Virus record (IMG/VR): IMGVR_UViG_3300025012_000031 | Location: 1 to 64,000 of that record | DNA from: a virus | Length of the DNA: 64,000 nucleotides | Strand: one strand, 5' to 3' | In this document: piece after piece, positions 8,296 to 16,285 of the stretch | How positions within the stretch are numbered: the first letter of the stretch is position 1 | Layout: every line of letters begins with the position of its first letter | The notes under the pieces: model-generated | What the model was told of the DNA's origin: nothing | The model's database searches: none | The model's input: only the letters and a program-made list of their open reading frames with translations | Translations under genes and position numbers: made by a program

Positions 8296-9276
8296 TTATG
8301 ATCCTCTTTTCTTTAATTCGTGATAGGCTTGGCAGGTGCGAATATATGCAACGATGAAATCCTTTTGACTGATGGCGAGTTTATAGATAAGCATACGAAT
8401 GTAATGCGTTACCTCAAGTACGAGTGACGCATCACGAACGGCGTCGGTAAAAAATCCACAACCATGTCCAAATAAGTATTCTTTAATTTTAACATTTTCT
8501 GTGTTATAAGTCAACAAATATTTACCATCGTCAATGATTAACGACGACGAATCAGAAAATGTTTCTTCATAATTAAAATGAAGACTTTGAAATATTTTTG
8601 AATAATCAAGCAGATATGAATTCCACCCGTTGAAGATAAAGTTGTCATCAATGAACTTGATGCGGTTGCAGCCAAAATCTTCATACTCGTTTATGATTAT
8701 GTTTTCAAGAGTGAGGTCGCCGTGGCAGTTTGAGTACTGCTTGTCCATGTACGATGTCATTGATGTCAACATAGAAATGAATTTAATAAAGTCAATGTTT
8801 GGTATGACTTTCTCAACACCGTTCTCTACGAGGATAAATTCTTTTTTCATCAACATATCAACAAAGATCGTCTCTTTCTTCAGACGGCGGAGGTGACCCT
8901 TGAGTCGATCAATGTATGTCGTGAATGTCGTGTTTCCTTTTGGAATGAAATCAATGTCTGATATACTCACCACGGTGTGCATTACATCTTCAAGTAAATT
9001 TCTTGCGATGAATTTATTATCAAGCATCTTGTCGAGAGTTTTACCCTCAACAAATTCCATCCGATAGCAATACAGACCATCTTTGAAGAAGTCGTCGCCT
9101 ATATGCGGAAAATAGTTAGGGAGGGCTTCTTTGTGATAGGCCATCCAGCAGTGCTGGTCACGAAGATGATTAAAACCGTTAGTGTCGGTAACTCTAACGG
9201 TCTTAAGGATTTCATTATGTATTTCATCTAAATAAACGGATGAGGCTGACCCGCCTTTAAGGAGCTTCATATTCAT
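8296..9276 (-). CDS. Aminoglycoside-phosphotransferase-like kinase
   Basis: About 326 aa. CHGDLTLENIIIN near residue 190 is the catalytic loop (HGD....N) of the APH/choline kinase fold, and IKFIDDNF about 20 residues later is the metal-binding Asp motif. The N-terminal GGSASSVYL resembles the glycine-rich loop. Such kinases phosphorylate small molecules. It would supply a phosphorylated precursor to the nucleotidyltransferase. The fifth codon of the longest frame is preferred as start because GAAGG precedes it; it overlaps the HAD gene. Confidence 0.75.
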   Translation of the reverse strand: MNMKLLKGGSASSVYLDEIHNEILKTVRVTDTNGFNHLRDQHCWMAYHKEALPNYFPHIGDDFFKDGLYCYRMEFVEGKTLDKMLDNKFIARNLLEDVMHTVVSISDIDFIPKGNTTFTTYIDRLKGHLRRLKKETIFVDMLMKKEFILVENGVEKVIPNIDFIKFISMLTSMTSYMDKQYSNCHGDLTLENIIINEYEDFGCNRIKFIDDNFIFNGWNSYLLDYSKIFQSLHFNYEETFSDSSSLIIDDGKYLLTYNTENVKIKEYLFGHGCGFFTDAVRDASLVLEVTHYIRMLIYKLAISQKDFIVAYIRTCQAYHELKKRGS

Positions 9277-9904
9277 TAATACCTTCATTGGTGACTTTAT
9301 AAATTGTCAGTTTAGTCTCGGGTGGAAATGCTTTGTAGAGTTCTTCATCAAATGCATTTTTCGTATTCGCCGCAGCCCCCAGACCAAAGTCCGAATCTTC
9401 AAAAATATTTATGTGTTTGATAATTCCATGCGACTCGATGATACCAACACCCATCGCCAAGAGATACATAGCGGGGTCTGGTTTTGCCTTATGACCGACA
9501 TCCTTGAGCCCATAGACACGTTTGAACCAAGGGCGAATCTCGAACTTATCGAGTATCGTCTCGGCAACATCAGGATTGGTATGTGTACAAACATAATTCA
9601 GCGCCAATGGGTGATCCCAGAATTGCCTGACATGATTGATCATGAAAATGCCATCGTACAGTGTGTGTGGATAGAGTTCGTATTTACGATCACGGACCTT
9701 CACCATCGTTTCATGCGAGATGCCGTAATGTTCTTCAAGTGCATATGCACTTTTTCCAAAAATACTTTGCCACACTTCGGGTGTAAGTATATGTCCGGTG
9801 ACTTCTCGGAGGGCCTGACTGTATACCTTATAGAGGGCTGGTTCGGTATCAAAAAGCGTACCGTCAAAGTCCCAGAGGTTAAGAATAGTATTTTGTGATG
9901 TCAT
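9257..9904 (-). CDS. HAD-family phosphatase
   Basis: 215 aa. All HAD motifs are visible: DFDGTLFDTEP (nucleophile Asp, residues 13-23), THT near residue 110 (motif II), KAKPDP (motif III Lys) and FEDSDFGLGAA (motif IV acidic pair). The layout is that of the beta-phosphoglucomutase/phosphoglycolate subfamily. Within the cluster it could dephosphorylate or isomerise a sugar phosphate. Its start overlaps the end of the upstream glycosyltransferase. Confidence 0.88.
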   Translation of the reverse strand: MTSQNTILNLWDFDGTLFDTEPALYKVYSQALREVTGHILTPEVWQSIFGKSAYALEEHYGISHETMVKVRDRKYELYPHTLYDGIFMINHVRQFWDHPLALNYVCTHTNPDVAETILDKFEIRPWFKRVYGLKDVGHKAKPDPAMYLLAMGVGIIESHGIIKHINIFEDSDFGLGAAANTKNAFDEELYKAFPPETKLTIYKVTNEGINEYEAP

Positions 9905-11291
9905 CATTACTCCATTGTCTATTGAGCCAAAAGTCTACATTGAAATGATCGCGGAGGGATTTGAGGAGGGCGAGCCGTTCGGCATCGTGACTGTTATAAT
10001 AATCCATTTTCGCCATAATGTCAACGGAATTCTTTACGATAAGCTTATCTTGAATCTCCTTTGGAATCTGAAGATATTCAGGATCATACCCAACATCAAA
10101 GAAAGGAAGGATGTTGTACTTGGCATAAAGTACGGGGCGGAAGTTCAACGAATCAAATGTCGACACGCATCGTAGGATAAGCGAATACTTAAAGCGTTGA
10201 ATCTGTGCATAAAGATTATCTGGGTGGAGGTAACCCTTATAACACGGATGATTGACAACTTCATCATAAACACGCCCACCGATCGTCTTTGCTTTGTCCA
10301 GCCAACCTTGTTGAAGTTTTCCGTAGTACACACCGTTTGCTTTGAGCGGTATATAGAGTTCGGCATTTGATGCATCAAGGTCGCGAAGAAAGGTGTCCCA
10401 CATTGTCAAACGTGGACCCTTTTCATAAAAGATCGAACCGAAGAAAATGAAATCTTTGTCCTTTTCGATTTCAGTTGGTAGCGATGCTCCGAAGAAATCA
10501 AAATCATCCTTTATTGGTTCTTCATAGACAAGATGTTGAAGTTCAGCCAAAGGAAATGCCGAAAGATTACGGGTGCCACGTTTGTCATCTACGAAGTAAT
10601 AATTTGTGAGTGGAATTCCGTTCATCTCAAAGAATGCGAAGAAGATGCCGGGATCGATGATTGATGTATAGAGCATCTTGAAGTGTTCTTTATTTTTCTT
10701 GTACATCCACAACACAAGGTTGGAAAAGAGGTTCTTATCCCACATTGAGAATGCGATGACGCTGACACGTTCGTTGAAGTTTTCTACGATTGATGCATTC
10801 GTCTCATCAATGATATTCATTCGTTCGTTGTCGTCACCAACATAATCAAAGTACTCGTTTTGCATATCATGGAGTTCTCGGTGCTTTTTGGCGGGGACAT
10901 ACGGAATCAACGGAAGTGCAAACATATAATCTTGGAGCAGAATGATGCGGTGAATTTTGAATTGCCCAAACGAGTGTTCGAACTCCCGTTCTAGGATTGA
11001 TTGATTATGATCACGAGAATTGTCTGATTCCTTTACTCGCTTAAATTCGGTTTCATTGATGCGGGTTAACTCTTTGTTGTTAAACACAAAGCAGTTAGGA
11101 TAAAGAGTTGGGAATGTCCGATCATTGAGCACAACAAAAAGCAGGTTGTACTTTTCCTTCAGCGCATCGATGATCGGAAATGCAAATCCCCAATGATCCC
11201 TAAAATTCTCTGCATTCTTATTGATGAAGCAGACGACATTTTCTTTCGTTGGATCAAGCGGTTGGATATTCGTTGGTGTAAAAAGAGACAT
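9879..11291 (-). CDS. Second glycosyltransferase-like protein
   Basis: 470 aa. Recognised by its likeness to the protein at 5263: a FIFFGSIFYEKGPR strand, then LILRCVSTFDSLNFRPVLYAKYNILPFF, the same donor-pocket layout. It lacks the DFF tail of the other enzyme (ends ITKYYS). First gene of the hypermodification string, with SD GGAGG and a CATAAATA late-like box about 45 bases upstream. Assignment rests on fold-level pattern only. Confidence 0.6.
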   Translation of the reverse strand: MSLFTPTNIQPLDPTKENVVCFINKNAENFRDHWGFAFPIIDALKEKYNLLFVVLNDRTFPTLYPNCFVFNNKELTRINETEFKRVKESDNSRDHNQSILEREFEHSFGQFKIHRIILLQDYMFALPLIPYVPAKKHRELHDMQNEYFDYVGDDNERMNIIDETNASIVENFNERVSVIAFSMWDKNLFSNLVLWMYKKNKEHFKMLYTSIIDPGIFFAFFEMNGIPLTNYYFVDDKRGTRNLSAFPLAELQHLVYEEPIKDDFDFFGASLPTEIEKDKDFIFFGSIFYEKGPRLTMWDTFLRDLDASNAELYIPLKANGVYYGKLQQGWLDKAKTIGGRVYDEVVNHPCYKGYLHPDNLYAQIQRFKYSLILRCVSTFDSLNFRPVLYAKYNILPFFDVGYDPEYLQIPKEIQDKLIVKNSVDIMAKMDYYNSHDAERLALLKSLRDHFNVDFWLNRQWSNDDITKYYS

Positions 11292-11335
11292 TCTCTAATT
11301 CCTCCTCTGTTAGGACTTTAAATTTGTTGTGATAG

Positions 11336-11343
11336 TATTTATG
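11336..11343 (-). promoter_or_regulatory. Late-like box CATAAATA
   Basis: Seven of eight matches to TATAAATA, about 45 bases upstream of the glycosyltransferase at 9879-11291. No sigma70 promoter is visible between this gene and the next one upstream. Confidence 0.35.
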
Positions 11344-11390
11344 TTTAAAGAATTTGATGAATCCAGAGGAAAGACCAGGAATGATAGAGT

Positions 11391-11771
11391 TTATTTTATC
11401 TCAGTATCGCTGATACATTCAATACGCGCCAATCGCCCATCATGTTTTATTGGTGACTCGGGTAAAACACTAGTGACAATGGCCACATATGTTGCCTTCT
11501 GACCATAATGAAGGCGGCGCAGATATATGTAGCCGGGCCAAGGATAGACCGCATAAAATGCATCAAAGAATTTTTTACAGGCTTCATCTGAATTGCGTTG
11601 GGATTTTGCTCTTTGTTTTATTGTAAAGCCACCACGTCGAAATTCAAAAGCACGAGAGGCGACGGTTGCCAATTCCAACAGCGTCGGCTCCTCAATTACG
11701 ATGGCAATATGATTCTGTTGGATCGGCTTTTCATCGACCTCTTTCTTTTCTTTCTTCCACCAACTAAACAT
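11391..11771 (-). CDS. Hypothetical protein (126 aa)
   Basis: Starts MFSWWKKEKKE at the ATG preceded by AGAGG; an in-frame GTG lies two codons upstream. A charged N-terminus is followed by an alpha/beta-looking body. It overlaps the 3' end of the Thg1-like gene by 8 bases, so they are probably co-expressed. No family recognised. Confidence 0.6.
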   Translation of the reverse strand: MFSWWKKEKKEVDEKPIQQNHIAIVIEEPTLLELATVASRAFEFRRGGFTIKQRAKSQRNSDEACKKFFDAFYAVYPWPGYIYLRRLHYGQKATYVAIVTSVLPESPIKHDGRLARIECISDTEIK

Positions 11772-12489
11772 ATTCACCTCTGTTTACGAGTTCGTCAATC
11801 CATGAACGATCATTCTTGAGGTTAACCGATGATATTGATACATCACCGAATTCATCACGTTGAATGAATGAACCATACTTCCACTTATCGGCCAATTCAT
11901 TCCAATTGATATTCTTCTGACAGATTAACATGTCCTTTGCCATTGCACATGATACGCCATGAAGTTGTTTAGCCGAATAGTGAGCCTGTGCCAACATCTG
12001 AACCGAATTCCGTTCCCAGTCAAGGCACCGCCAATAAAAACAGTTGCTGACTTCTTCTTTCGGAATGTTGAATGCGCGGCAATCAAAGTATGCTGGGTCG
12101 ACATCACACAAATGAGTGTCATCATCTGCATACTCTAACGTGAACTTAACGCCCGCCATACTCGCGGCAATCGAACACATCTTCTGCACATTGTAATCAA
12201 ACCAGGCGTCTGTCTCAAGACGATCATAGTCAGTCAACAGCAGGGTGATCTCGTCAGACTGGGTGTATGCCAACTTGACCCCTTGAATGTTTTCTAAAAG
12301 AAATCTTGCAGTCGCTTCCATTGCACCTTGTAGGCGTTCATCAAACGGTTTCACACAACCACGAGTGAACGTGTGGAATGCTTTCCCATCAAGACGCAGG
12401 ATGACCGGTGTTCTTCGAGCTAAATATGTTTTTGACCTGGCTTCATAGAAGCCTTTCATACGATCTCCGAGACTATCTTTGGTTGACAT
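11764..12489 (-). CDS. Thg1-like tRNA guanylyltransferase (3'-5' polymerase)
   Basis: 241 aa, the normal Thg1 length. VILRLDGKAFHTFTR (residues 29-43) holds the metal-binding Asp of the palm-like domain and AYTQSDEITLLL near residue 74 is the second catalytic motif. Thg1-family enzymes add nucleotides to the 5' end of tRNA in the reverse direction; bacterial and phage-like members repair truncated tRNA 5' ends. The phage carries several tRNA genes, giving a plausible substrate. SD AAGGAG. Confidence 0.92.
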   Translation of the reverse strand: MSTKDSLGDRMKGFYEARSKTYLARRTPVILRLDGKAFHTFTRGCVKPFDERLQGAMEATARFLLENIQGVKLAYTQSDEITLLLTDYDRLETDAWFDYNVQKMCSIAASMAGVKFTLEYADDDTHLCDVDPAYFDCRAFNIPKEEVSNCFYWRCLDWERNSVQMLAQAHYSAKQLHGVSCAMAKDMLICQKNINWNELADKWKYGSFIQRDEFGDVSISSVNLKNDRSWIDELVNRGEYV

Positions 12490-12514
12490 AATTCATTCTC
12501 CTTAAGACAAAAGT

Positions 12515-12550
12515 AGGCGGACCGAATTCATCCAACCTTTCGGTCCGCCT
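12515..12550 (-). terminator. Hairpin terminator
   Basis: 12-bp stem (AGGCGGACCGAA and complement) with a 12-base loop; the minus strand continues ACTTTTGTC. It separates the zinc-protein genes from the Thg1-like gene. Confidence 0.75.
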
Positions 12551-12559
12551 TGATGTGTT

Positions 12560-12567
12560 TATTTATG
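12560..12567 (-). promoter_or_regulatory. Late-like box CATAAATA
   Basis: Seven of eight matches to TATAAATA just before the 12515-12550 hairpin. If active, the hairpin would lie in the 5' leader of the Thg1-like mRNA. Confidence 0.3.
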
Positions 12568-12580
12568 TTTTGGGATAAGA

Positions 12581-12637
12581 TCAGAAAATCTTATCTAATT
12601 CGTCAGCAATCTTTGCATTAACTTTTTTCCCAGACAT
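12581..12637 (-). CDS. Possible 18-aa peptide
   Basis: ATG-to-TGA frame (MSGKKVNAKIADELDKIF) overlapping the end of the 78-aa zinc-protein gene. No convincing SD. Listed because it fills the gap before the terminator and reads as a charged helix. Confidence 0.25.
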   Translation of the reverse strand: MSGKKVNAKIADELDKIF

Positions 12638-12854
12638 AAGGTTTTCTGTTCAATGCTTTAAAACGATTCAGTTGGAAAATATTTCCACAACACGAACATT
12701 TAAAGGTGACGAGTGAATGGTGAAAAAGGATGTTGACAACGAAGACGTCGGCTGACCAACATCGCCAATTTGAACATCGGTTCTTCTTATTGGCATGAAT
12801 CTGTTTAACTTCTCTTGCATCATCCATAGAACTTTGCCAGGCTGATGTACTCAT
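12618..12854 (-). CDS. Small Cys-rich protein (78 aa)
   Basis: Contains two Cys pairs (RCSNWRCW near residue 27 and KCSCCG near residue 53) that could form one zinc site. Begins MSTSAWQSSMDDARE. The ATG overlaps the stop of the 124-aa gene (ATGA). Function unknown. Confidence 0.6.
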   Translation of the reverse strand: MSTSAWQSSMDDAREVKQIHANKKNRCSNWRCWSADVFVVNILFHHSLVTFKCSCCGNIFQLNRFKALNRKPYVWEKS

Positions 12855-13225
12855 TCGGTTACCGATATCACTGTTGCGGTGACTCTCCGTTTGAAAATAT
12901 GGTAAGGATTAAACCCACCATACTTTAGACTGATGTTAAGAATCCTTTCATGAGCACCCGTGAGACTAGTACGATAGTTGTTTTTCGAGAGTCCCCAAAA
13001 CGCGCCATCACGATGTAATGTTACACCATCAGTTTTAGACAGTACAGGAAGACTCGAAATCTTAACCTCGATGGTGTAAGTTTTCCCGACCTGCATGATG
13101 TCAACAATATCAGAAAATATACGTTTAGCGTCAACACAAACGCGTGATAAACACCCACGATTCTGATTCCTGATATAGACATTACCAACGCAATCAATGC
13201 ATGCTTCTATTAAACGAGTTTTCAT
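12851..13225 (-). CDS. Hypothetical protein (124 aa)
   Basis: Mixed alpha/beta composition, basic C-terminal half, no recognisable motif. It overlaps both neighbours by 4 bases, so it is part of a coupled string from the promoter at 13834. Confidence 0.6.
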   Translation of the reverse strand: MKTRLIEACIDCVGNVYIRNQNRGCLSRVCVDAKRIFSDIVDIMQVGKTYTIEVKISSLPVLSKTDGVTLHRDGAFWGLSKNNYRTSLTGAHERILNISLKYGGFNPYHIFKRRVTATVISVTE

Positions 13226-13569
13226 TTCTTTAACCCCTCGATAATCTTAATCTTTTCGCATTTTGATAACATAAAGTTCAACTGACTAATGTGATACGCT
13301 TTGTTATGATCACCGATTCGCCGATTCTTAAAATCAAAAGACTGTTCGTACTTCCACCGTGTCAACCAAATATTGTGGTTGATGATCATCAATGCTTTCG
13401 GGACAGTCTCAGTCAACCCATCTTCAATGACAGGGTTCGTCATGATGATATGGGTGATCACCATCGTATAAGCATTCAGAATCTCAACGGGAGATACATC
13501 AAAATTTCTGTCTACCCGGTTCGTTAGCTCTATGATGTGGGCGATGATTGAATCAATGTCGTGTTCCAT
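13222..13569 (-). CDS. Hypothetical helical protein (115 aa)
   Basis: The ATG at 13569 is preferred to a GTG directly before it; AGGAAGG lies 9 bases upstream. Predicted mostly helical, with a His/Ile-rich centre (MVITHIIMTNP). Unknown function. Confidence 0.6.
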   Translation of the reverse strand: MEHDIDSIIAHIIELTNRVDRNFDVSPVEILNAYTMVITHIIMTNPVIEDGLTETVPKALMIINHNIWLTRWKYEQSFDFKNRRIGDHNKAYHISQLNFMLSKCEKIKIIEGLKK

Positions 13570-13572
13570 CAC

Positions 13573-13806
13573 TTAGCCTTCCTGTGGTTTGTAATATAGC
13601 GCCATCGCTTCCCGGCGCGCCTTGACTTCCCGGTAAAACTCAATGTTGGTCGGCTGCGTATACGACAGTAGATTTTCTTCGGTAACACCGCCGGGTAAGT
13701 TTGAACAGAGAATGATGTAATGTACCCACAGATTTTCGATCTTGATGTAGCAGTGATACTTCAAATCTTCTGAACGATGGTTCTTACCACATTCCGGGCA
13801 TTTCAT
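13573..13806 (-). CDS. Small protein with N-terminal CPxCG knuckle (77 aa)
   Basis: Begins MKCPECGKNH, a zinc knuckle half; a further Cys lies at YHCY and LCS. First gene behind the sigma70 promoter at 13834-13862, with SD GAGG. Function unknown. Confidence 0.65.
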   Translation of the reverse strand: MKCPECGKNHRSEDLKYHCYIKIENLWVHYIILCSNLPGGVTEENLLSYTQPTNIEFYREVKARREAMALYYKPQEG

Positions 13807-13833
13807 CTTGATCTCCTCTTGTGATTTGAAACA

Positions 13834-13862
13834 ATTTTAACACAAGATGAAGACCATGTCAA
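13834..13862 (-). promoter_or_regulatory. Sigma70 promoter
   Basis: TTGACA, 17 bp, TAAAAT; starts 28 bases before the 77-aa gene. No strong inverted repeat here. Confidence 0.8.
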
Positions 13863-13870
13863 CAAAAATA

Positions 13871-14107
13871 TTAATCATTTTTTCCACTGAACACATCACC
13901 GAAAATACTACTAAAATCTGGTTCTGATTTCTTCACGCCATTACGAGTCATATCATCGCGCATCCGTCTTGACTGTTCTGTGACATTGCATGTTGGGCAA
14001 AGGCAAACCATTCCCTTCATCAACTTACTGCCTTCGCGGATGCGACCAACGTGTCTTTTACAAATGTCGCAGTGGACATCCTTTCCTTCGATCTCGCTCA
14101 TACTCAT
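13871..14107 (-). CDS. Zinc-finger protein (78 aa)
   Basis: Two CxxC pairs (CDICKRH and CPTCN, about 24 residues apart) form a likely zinc ribbon. ATGA overlap with the upstream gene. Found with several other short CxxC proteins in this area; possibly a DNA- or protein-binding adaptor. Confidence 0.65.
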   Translation of the reverse strand: MSMSEIEGKDVHCDICKRHVGRIREGSKLMKGMVCLCPTCNVTEQSRRMRDDMTRNGVKKSEPDFSSIFGDVFSGKND

Positions 14108-14436
14108 TTTGTTGTGTCCTCATCCTTTTTAAATTCGTACCATCGCGGCAAAATAAATTCCTGCATATGGTCATATTCGCTTAACTCATGAAAACCAACC
14201 CAACGGCGATCATAATTGATGATAAGTGTTGTTCCGTCATAACGTTCGAACATGTGTTCAAAGTGGGTCCAGTCCTCTAAAGATGGAGGTAAGAAATCAC
14301 AGACAATACCAAACGTCTTTATGAGGTAATTTAAATCCTCTATCGCCCGAATCTTTTCCTCGATGTCTAGGTGTTGTCTCTTGATAACACGTTCTTGCTC
14401 TTTCAGTTTAATCAGTTCATCAGTAAAGAATTCCAT
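14104..14436 (-). CDS. Hypothetical protein with N-terminal coiled coil (110 aa)
   Basis: Residues 1-35 are a charged heptad-like helix (LIKLKEQERVIKRQ), followed by a Trp/Tyr-rich domain. The start at 14436 overlaps the TGA of the upstream gene. No family recognised. Confidence 0.6.
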   Translation of the reverse strand: MEFFTDELIKLKEQERVIKRQHLDIEEKIRAIEDLNYLIKTFGIVCDFLPPSLEDWTHFEHMFERYDGTTLIINYDRRWVGFHELSEYDHMQEFILPRWYEFKKDEDTTK

Positions 14437-14954
14437 CACTTTGCCCTTTCACCGACGAAGGCAACCTGCCGGGCGATTTTTGTTGGGGGCCATTCGAGAT
14501 GAATACCAACCTCAACGAGAGTCTCAGAAACATTAACACCCATTCCTTCGGGACACCATGTTGCAACATATCCTTGACATTTCTCAGAAGCAAGGGCGTA
14601 TCCGATTTTCTCCCTGAGTTGTTTCCTTGCTGTTCCCTGCCAATAGAGAACACATCGTAGTTGTCTTTCACTCCAATCGGGGTGCTTCACTCTCAGTCGC
14701 TCAACATGTGAACCAAGATCGAACTCATTGACGATTGCATAGATCGGCTTTGATGTATCAAAGAAACGATCGAACAGTGGTGCTTCTGGTGGACACCGAT
14801 CGCACTTCCCAACATTCGGACAACCCTTGGGATGAGCTTCATAAGGTTCAACACATAGCGCCCTGACGGTGTAGTCAATGACGGGGTTAACCTTGATGAG
14901 AAGATCATCACAAGGGTCATCGAAGAAGTGGATTAGTGTATCAAGCTTTTTCAT
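14436..14954 (-). CDS. Predicted metal-binding protein
   Basis: 172 aa. CPNVGKCDRCPPEAP near residue 46 plus further Cys at VEPYEAH (upstream) and KCQGYVATWCPEG near residue 125 suggest a metal or Fe-S site. The pattern resembles the DUF2284-type predicted metal-binding proteins, though I cannot verify this by search. It may be a redox or iron-related accessory protein. Confidence 0.6.
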   Translation of the reverse strand: MKKLDTLIHFFDDPCDDLLIKVNPVIDYTVRALCVEPYEAHPKGCPNVGKCDRCPPEAPLFDRFFDTSKPIYAIVNEFDLGSHVERLRVKHPDWSERQLRCVLYWQGTARKQLREKIGYALASEKCQGYVATWCPEGMGVNVSETLVEVGIHLEWPPTKIARQVAFVGERAK

Positions 14955-15244
14955 TTGTCATCCAGTTTCAAGAGAAAGACTTCGATGGCATAATCGTAGA
15001 TTGCTTCGGCCTCTTTCTTTTTCTCAAGCATTTGAACTTCTTTGTCCTTGAGGTATTGGCTGACATCAGGACGATTGCTCACCGGACCAAATCCATCATC
15101 TCTGTTGTTGGCATCATATATCATTCGTCTTATTTCAATACCGGCAATCTCTTCCCTGACTTTGCTGTAGTCATCGACGGCCTTTTGGAAATTCATTTTT
15201 GCCATCCAAATAATTGCTTTTGCTTTTGTTGAAGATAATTCCAT
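14951..15244 (-). CDS. Hypothetical coiled-coil protein (97 aa)
   Basis: Starts MELSSTKAKAIIW; two long charged helices (residues 8-40 and 62-95) flank a short loop containing GFGPVSNRP. Four-base overlap with the downstream gene. Unknown function. Confidence 0.55.
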   Translation of the reverse strand: MELSSTKAKAIIWMAKMNFQKAVDDYSKVREEIAGIEIRRMIYDANNRDDGFGPVSNRPDVSQYLKDKEVQMLEKKKEAEAIYDYAIEVFLLKLDDK

Positions 15245-15260
15245 GATCTCACTCGCTCTC

Positions 15261-15434
15261 TTAAAGATATTTGTAAAAGAACATCAATAATACCCAACAG
15301 ATTATAACAATAAGCAAACTGCCATGATATAATAGGTTGTTCAAAATACCTTCAATCGGGCCATAATTTGATGGTGTCACATAAAGATGAACCATTGTCC
15401 ACACAATCATCATTATGAATATGAATGTTGTCAT
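15261..15434 (-). CDS. Small membrane protein, two TM segments (57 aa)
   Basis: Begins MTTFIFIMMIVW; hydrophobic segments at about residues 3-18 and 38-54 with a polar loop (PSNYGP) between. SD is weak (GGATGA). It follows the larger membrane protein at 15465 and fills an otherwise empty stretch. Confidence 0.55.
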   Translation of the reverse strand: MTTFIFIMMIVWTMVHLYVTPSNYGPIEGILNNLLYHGSLLIVIICWVLLMFFYKYL

Positions 15435-15464
15435 GATGTCATCCGATCTAAAGTGAAGCGGTTA

Positions 15465-16049
15465 TTATGCGTTGGCAAAGAGGATCACGGATGCAACGAG
15501 AACACACCCATACAAAAGAACCCACCCGAGAATATTATCTACTGCTGGTTTATTTCTCTTTTTAACTGTCCGTAATTCAAACCCGAAAATTTTTCGGCCA
15601 CTTGCTTCATATTCAACGATGGATGGGTTAGATCGCCGCATACAGTAAGTAATGACAGAAATGCCACAGATAAGAATTATAAATCCGGCACAGACCATGA
15701 CGACGCTGTGACCCGCAAATTTCCAGATGATGATGAACATCGCCATCTTGCCGACCGGTGTCTTCACAAAATCATTCGCCGCAACACCAAGTTCTCTTGC
15801 TGCGCCACCGAGAGCACTACCAACTTTCTGTCCGAGATCAACCCATTCCTCGGCCTGCTTTGCTGTTGATAGTTCTGTCTTTGCTGTAACAGAAGCAGCC
15901 TTCATCGATGCAATGTTTTTTAATACATCGGCCTGCTGCTCGACGGTTAAGTCGCCGAATCCTGCCGAACTAACAGTTTCTGCTCCCAAGCACCATGCAG
16001 AAGAGACAAGGGAGAGAACGAGAATGACCGAAAGAATAAAGTGTTTCAT
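15465..16049 (-). CDS. Exported membrane protein
   Basis: 194 aa. An N-terminal signal peptide (MKHFILSVILVLSLVSSAWC), an Ala/Lys-rich central helix with two predicted TM segments at about residues 102-138, and a last TM at the C-terminus. Its ATG overlaps the stop of the lipoprotein gene (ATGA), so the two are made together and may form an envelope complex. Role unknown; an envelope-modifying or superinfection-exclusion function is a guess. Confidence 0.6.
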   Translation of the reverse strand: MKHFILSVILVLSLVSSAWCLGAETVSSAGFGDLTVEQQADVLKNIASMKAASVTAKTELSTAKQAEEWVDLGQKVGSALGGAARELGVAANDFVKTPVGKMAMFIIIWKFAGHSVVMVCAGFIILICGISVITYCMRRSNPSIVEYEASGRKIFGFELRTVKKRNKPAVDNILGWVLLYGCVLVASVILFANA

Positions 16050-16225
16050 TTTGTCTCCTTAACGAAAGAGGTGGGGTACATAGCGACTGGTGTTCTTGGT
16101 GATGGCGGTGTCGTCTTCACGAACACCAATGCCCGCTGCTTCTCCGCAGCACTTGCCCCACAACCGCTCATAATTGCTGCAATACCGAGAAGGACTACGA
16201 AATTAGCCTTGGACGTTTTTTTCAT
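16046..16225 (-). CDS. Small lipoprotein (59 aa)
   Basis: Signal sequence with a lipobox-like AAIMSGC around residue 22, so the mature protein would be about 38 aa and attached to a membrane by Cys22. Pro-rich centre (TTPPSPRTP). SD AAAGGAAC. It is coupled to the downstream membrane protein gene. The size fits an o-spanin, but no i-spanin-like partner lies next to it. Confidence 0.7.
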   Translation of the reverse strand: MKKTSKANFVVLLGIAAIMSGCGASAAEKQRALVFVKTTPPSPRTPVAMYPTSFVKETK

Positions 16226-16247
16226 TAATTAGTTCCTTTCATGATTT

Positions 16248-16274
16248 GGCGGTGCTGATAATATCAGCACCGCC
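16248..16274. terminator. Perfect 13-bp hairpin after the VWA gene
   Basis: GGCGGTGCTGATA and its exact complement around a single central A (functionally a 4-7 base loop). Lies just after the VWA gene stop and before the lipoprotein gene; no strong T run. Confidence 0.65.
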
Positions 16275-16285
16275 AATGTTCTTTG

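Noticed and set aside
16046-16225. Lipoprotein as o-spanin of a second lysis cassette.
   Set aside because: Its coupled neighbour has a signal peptide and several membrane segments rather than an i-spanin plan, and a lysis cassette is found at 47-48.8 kb.
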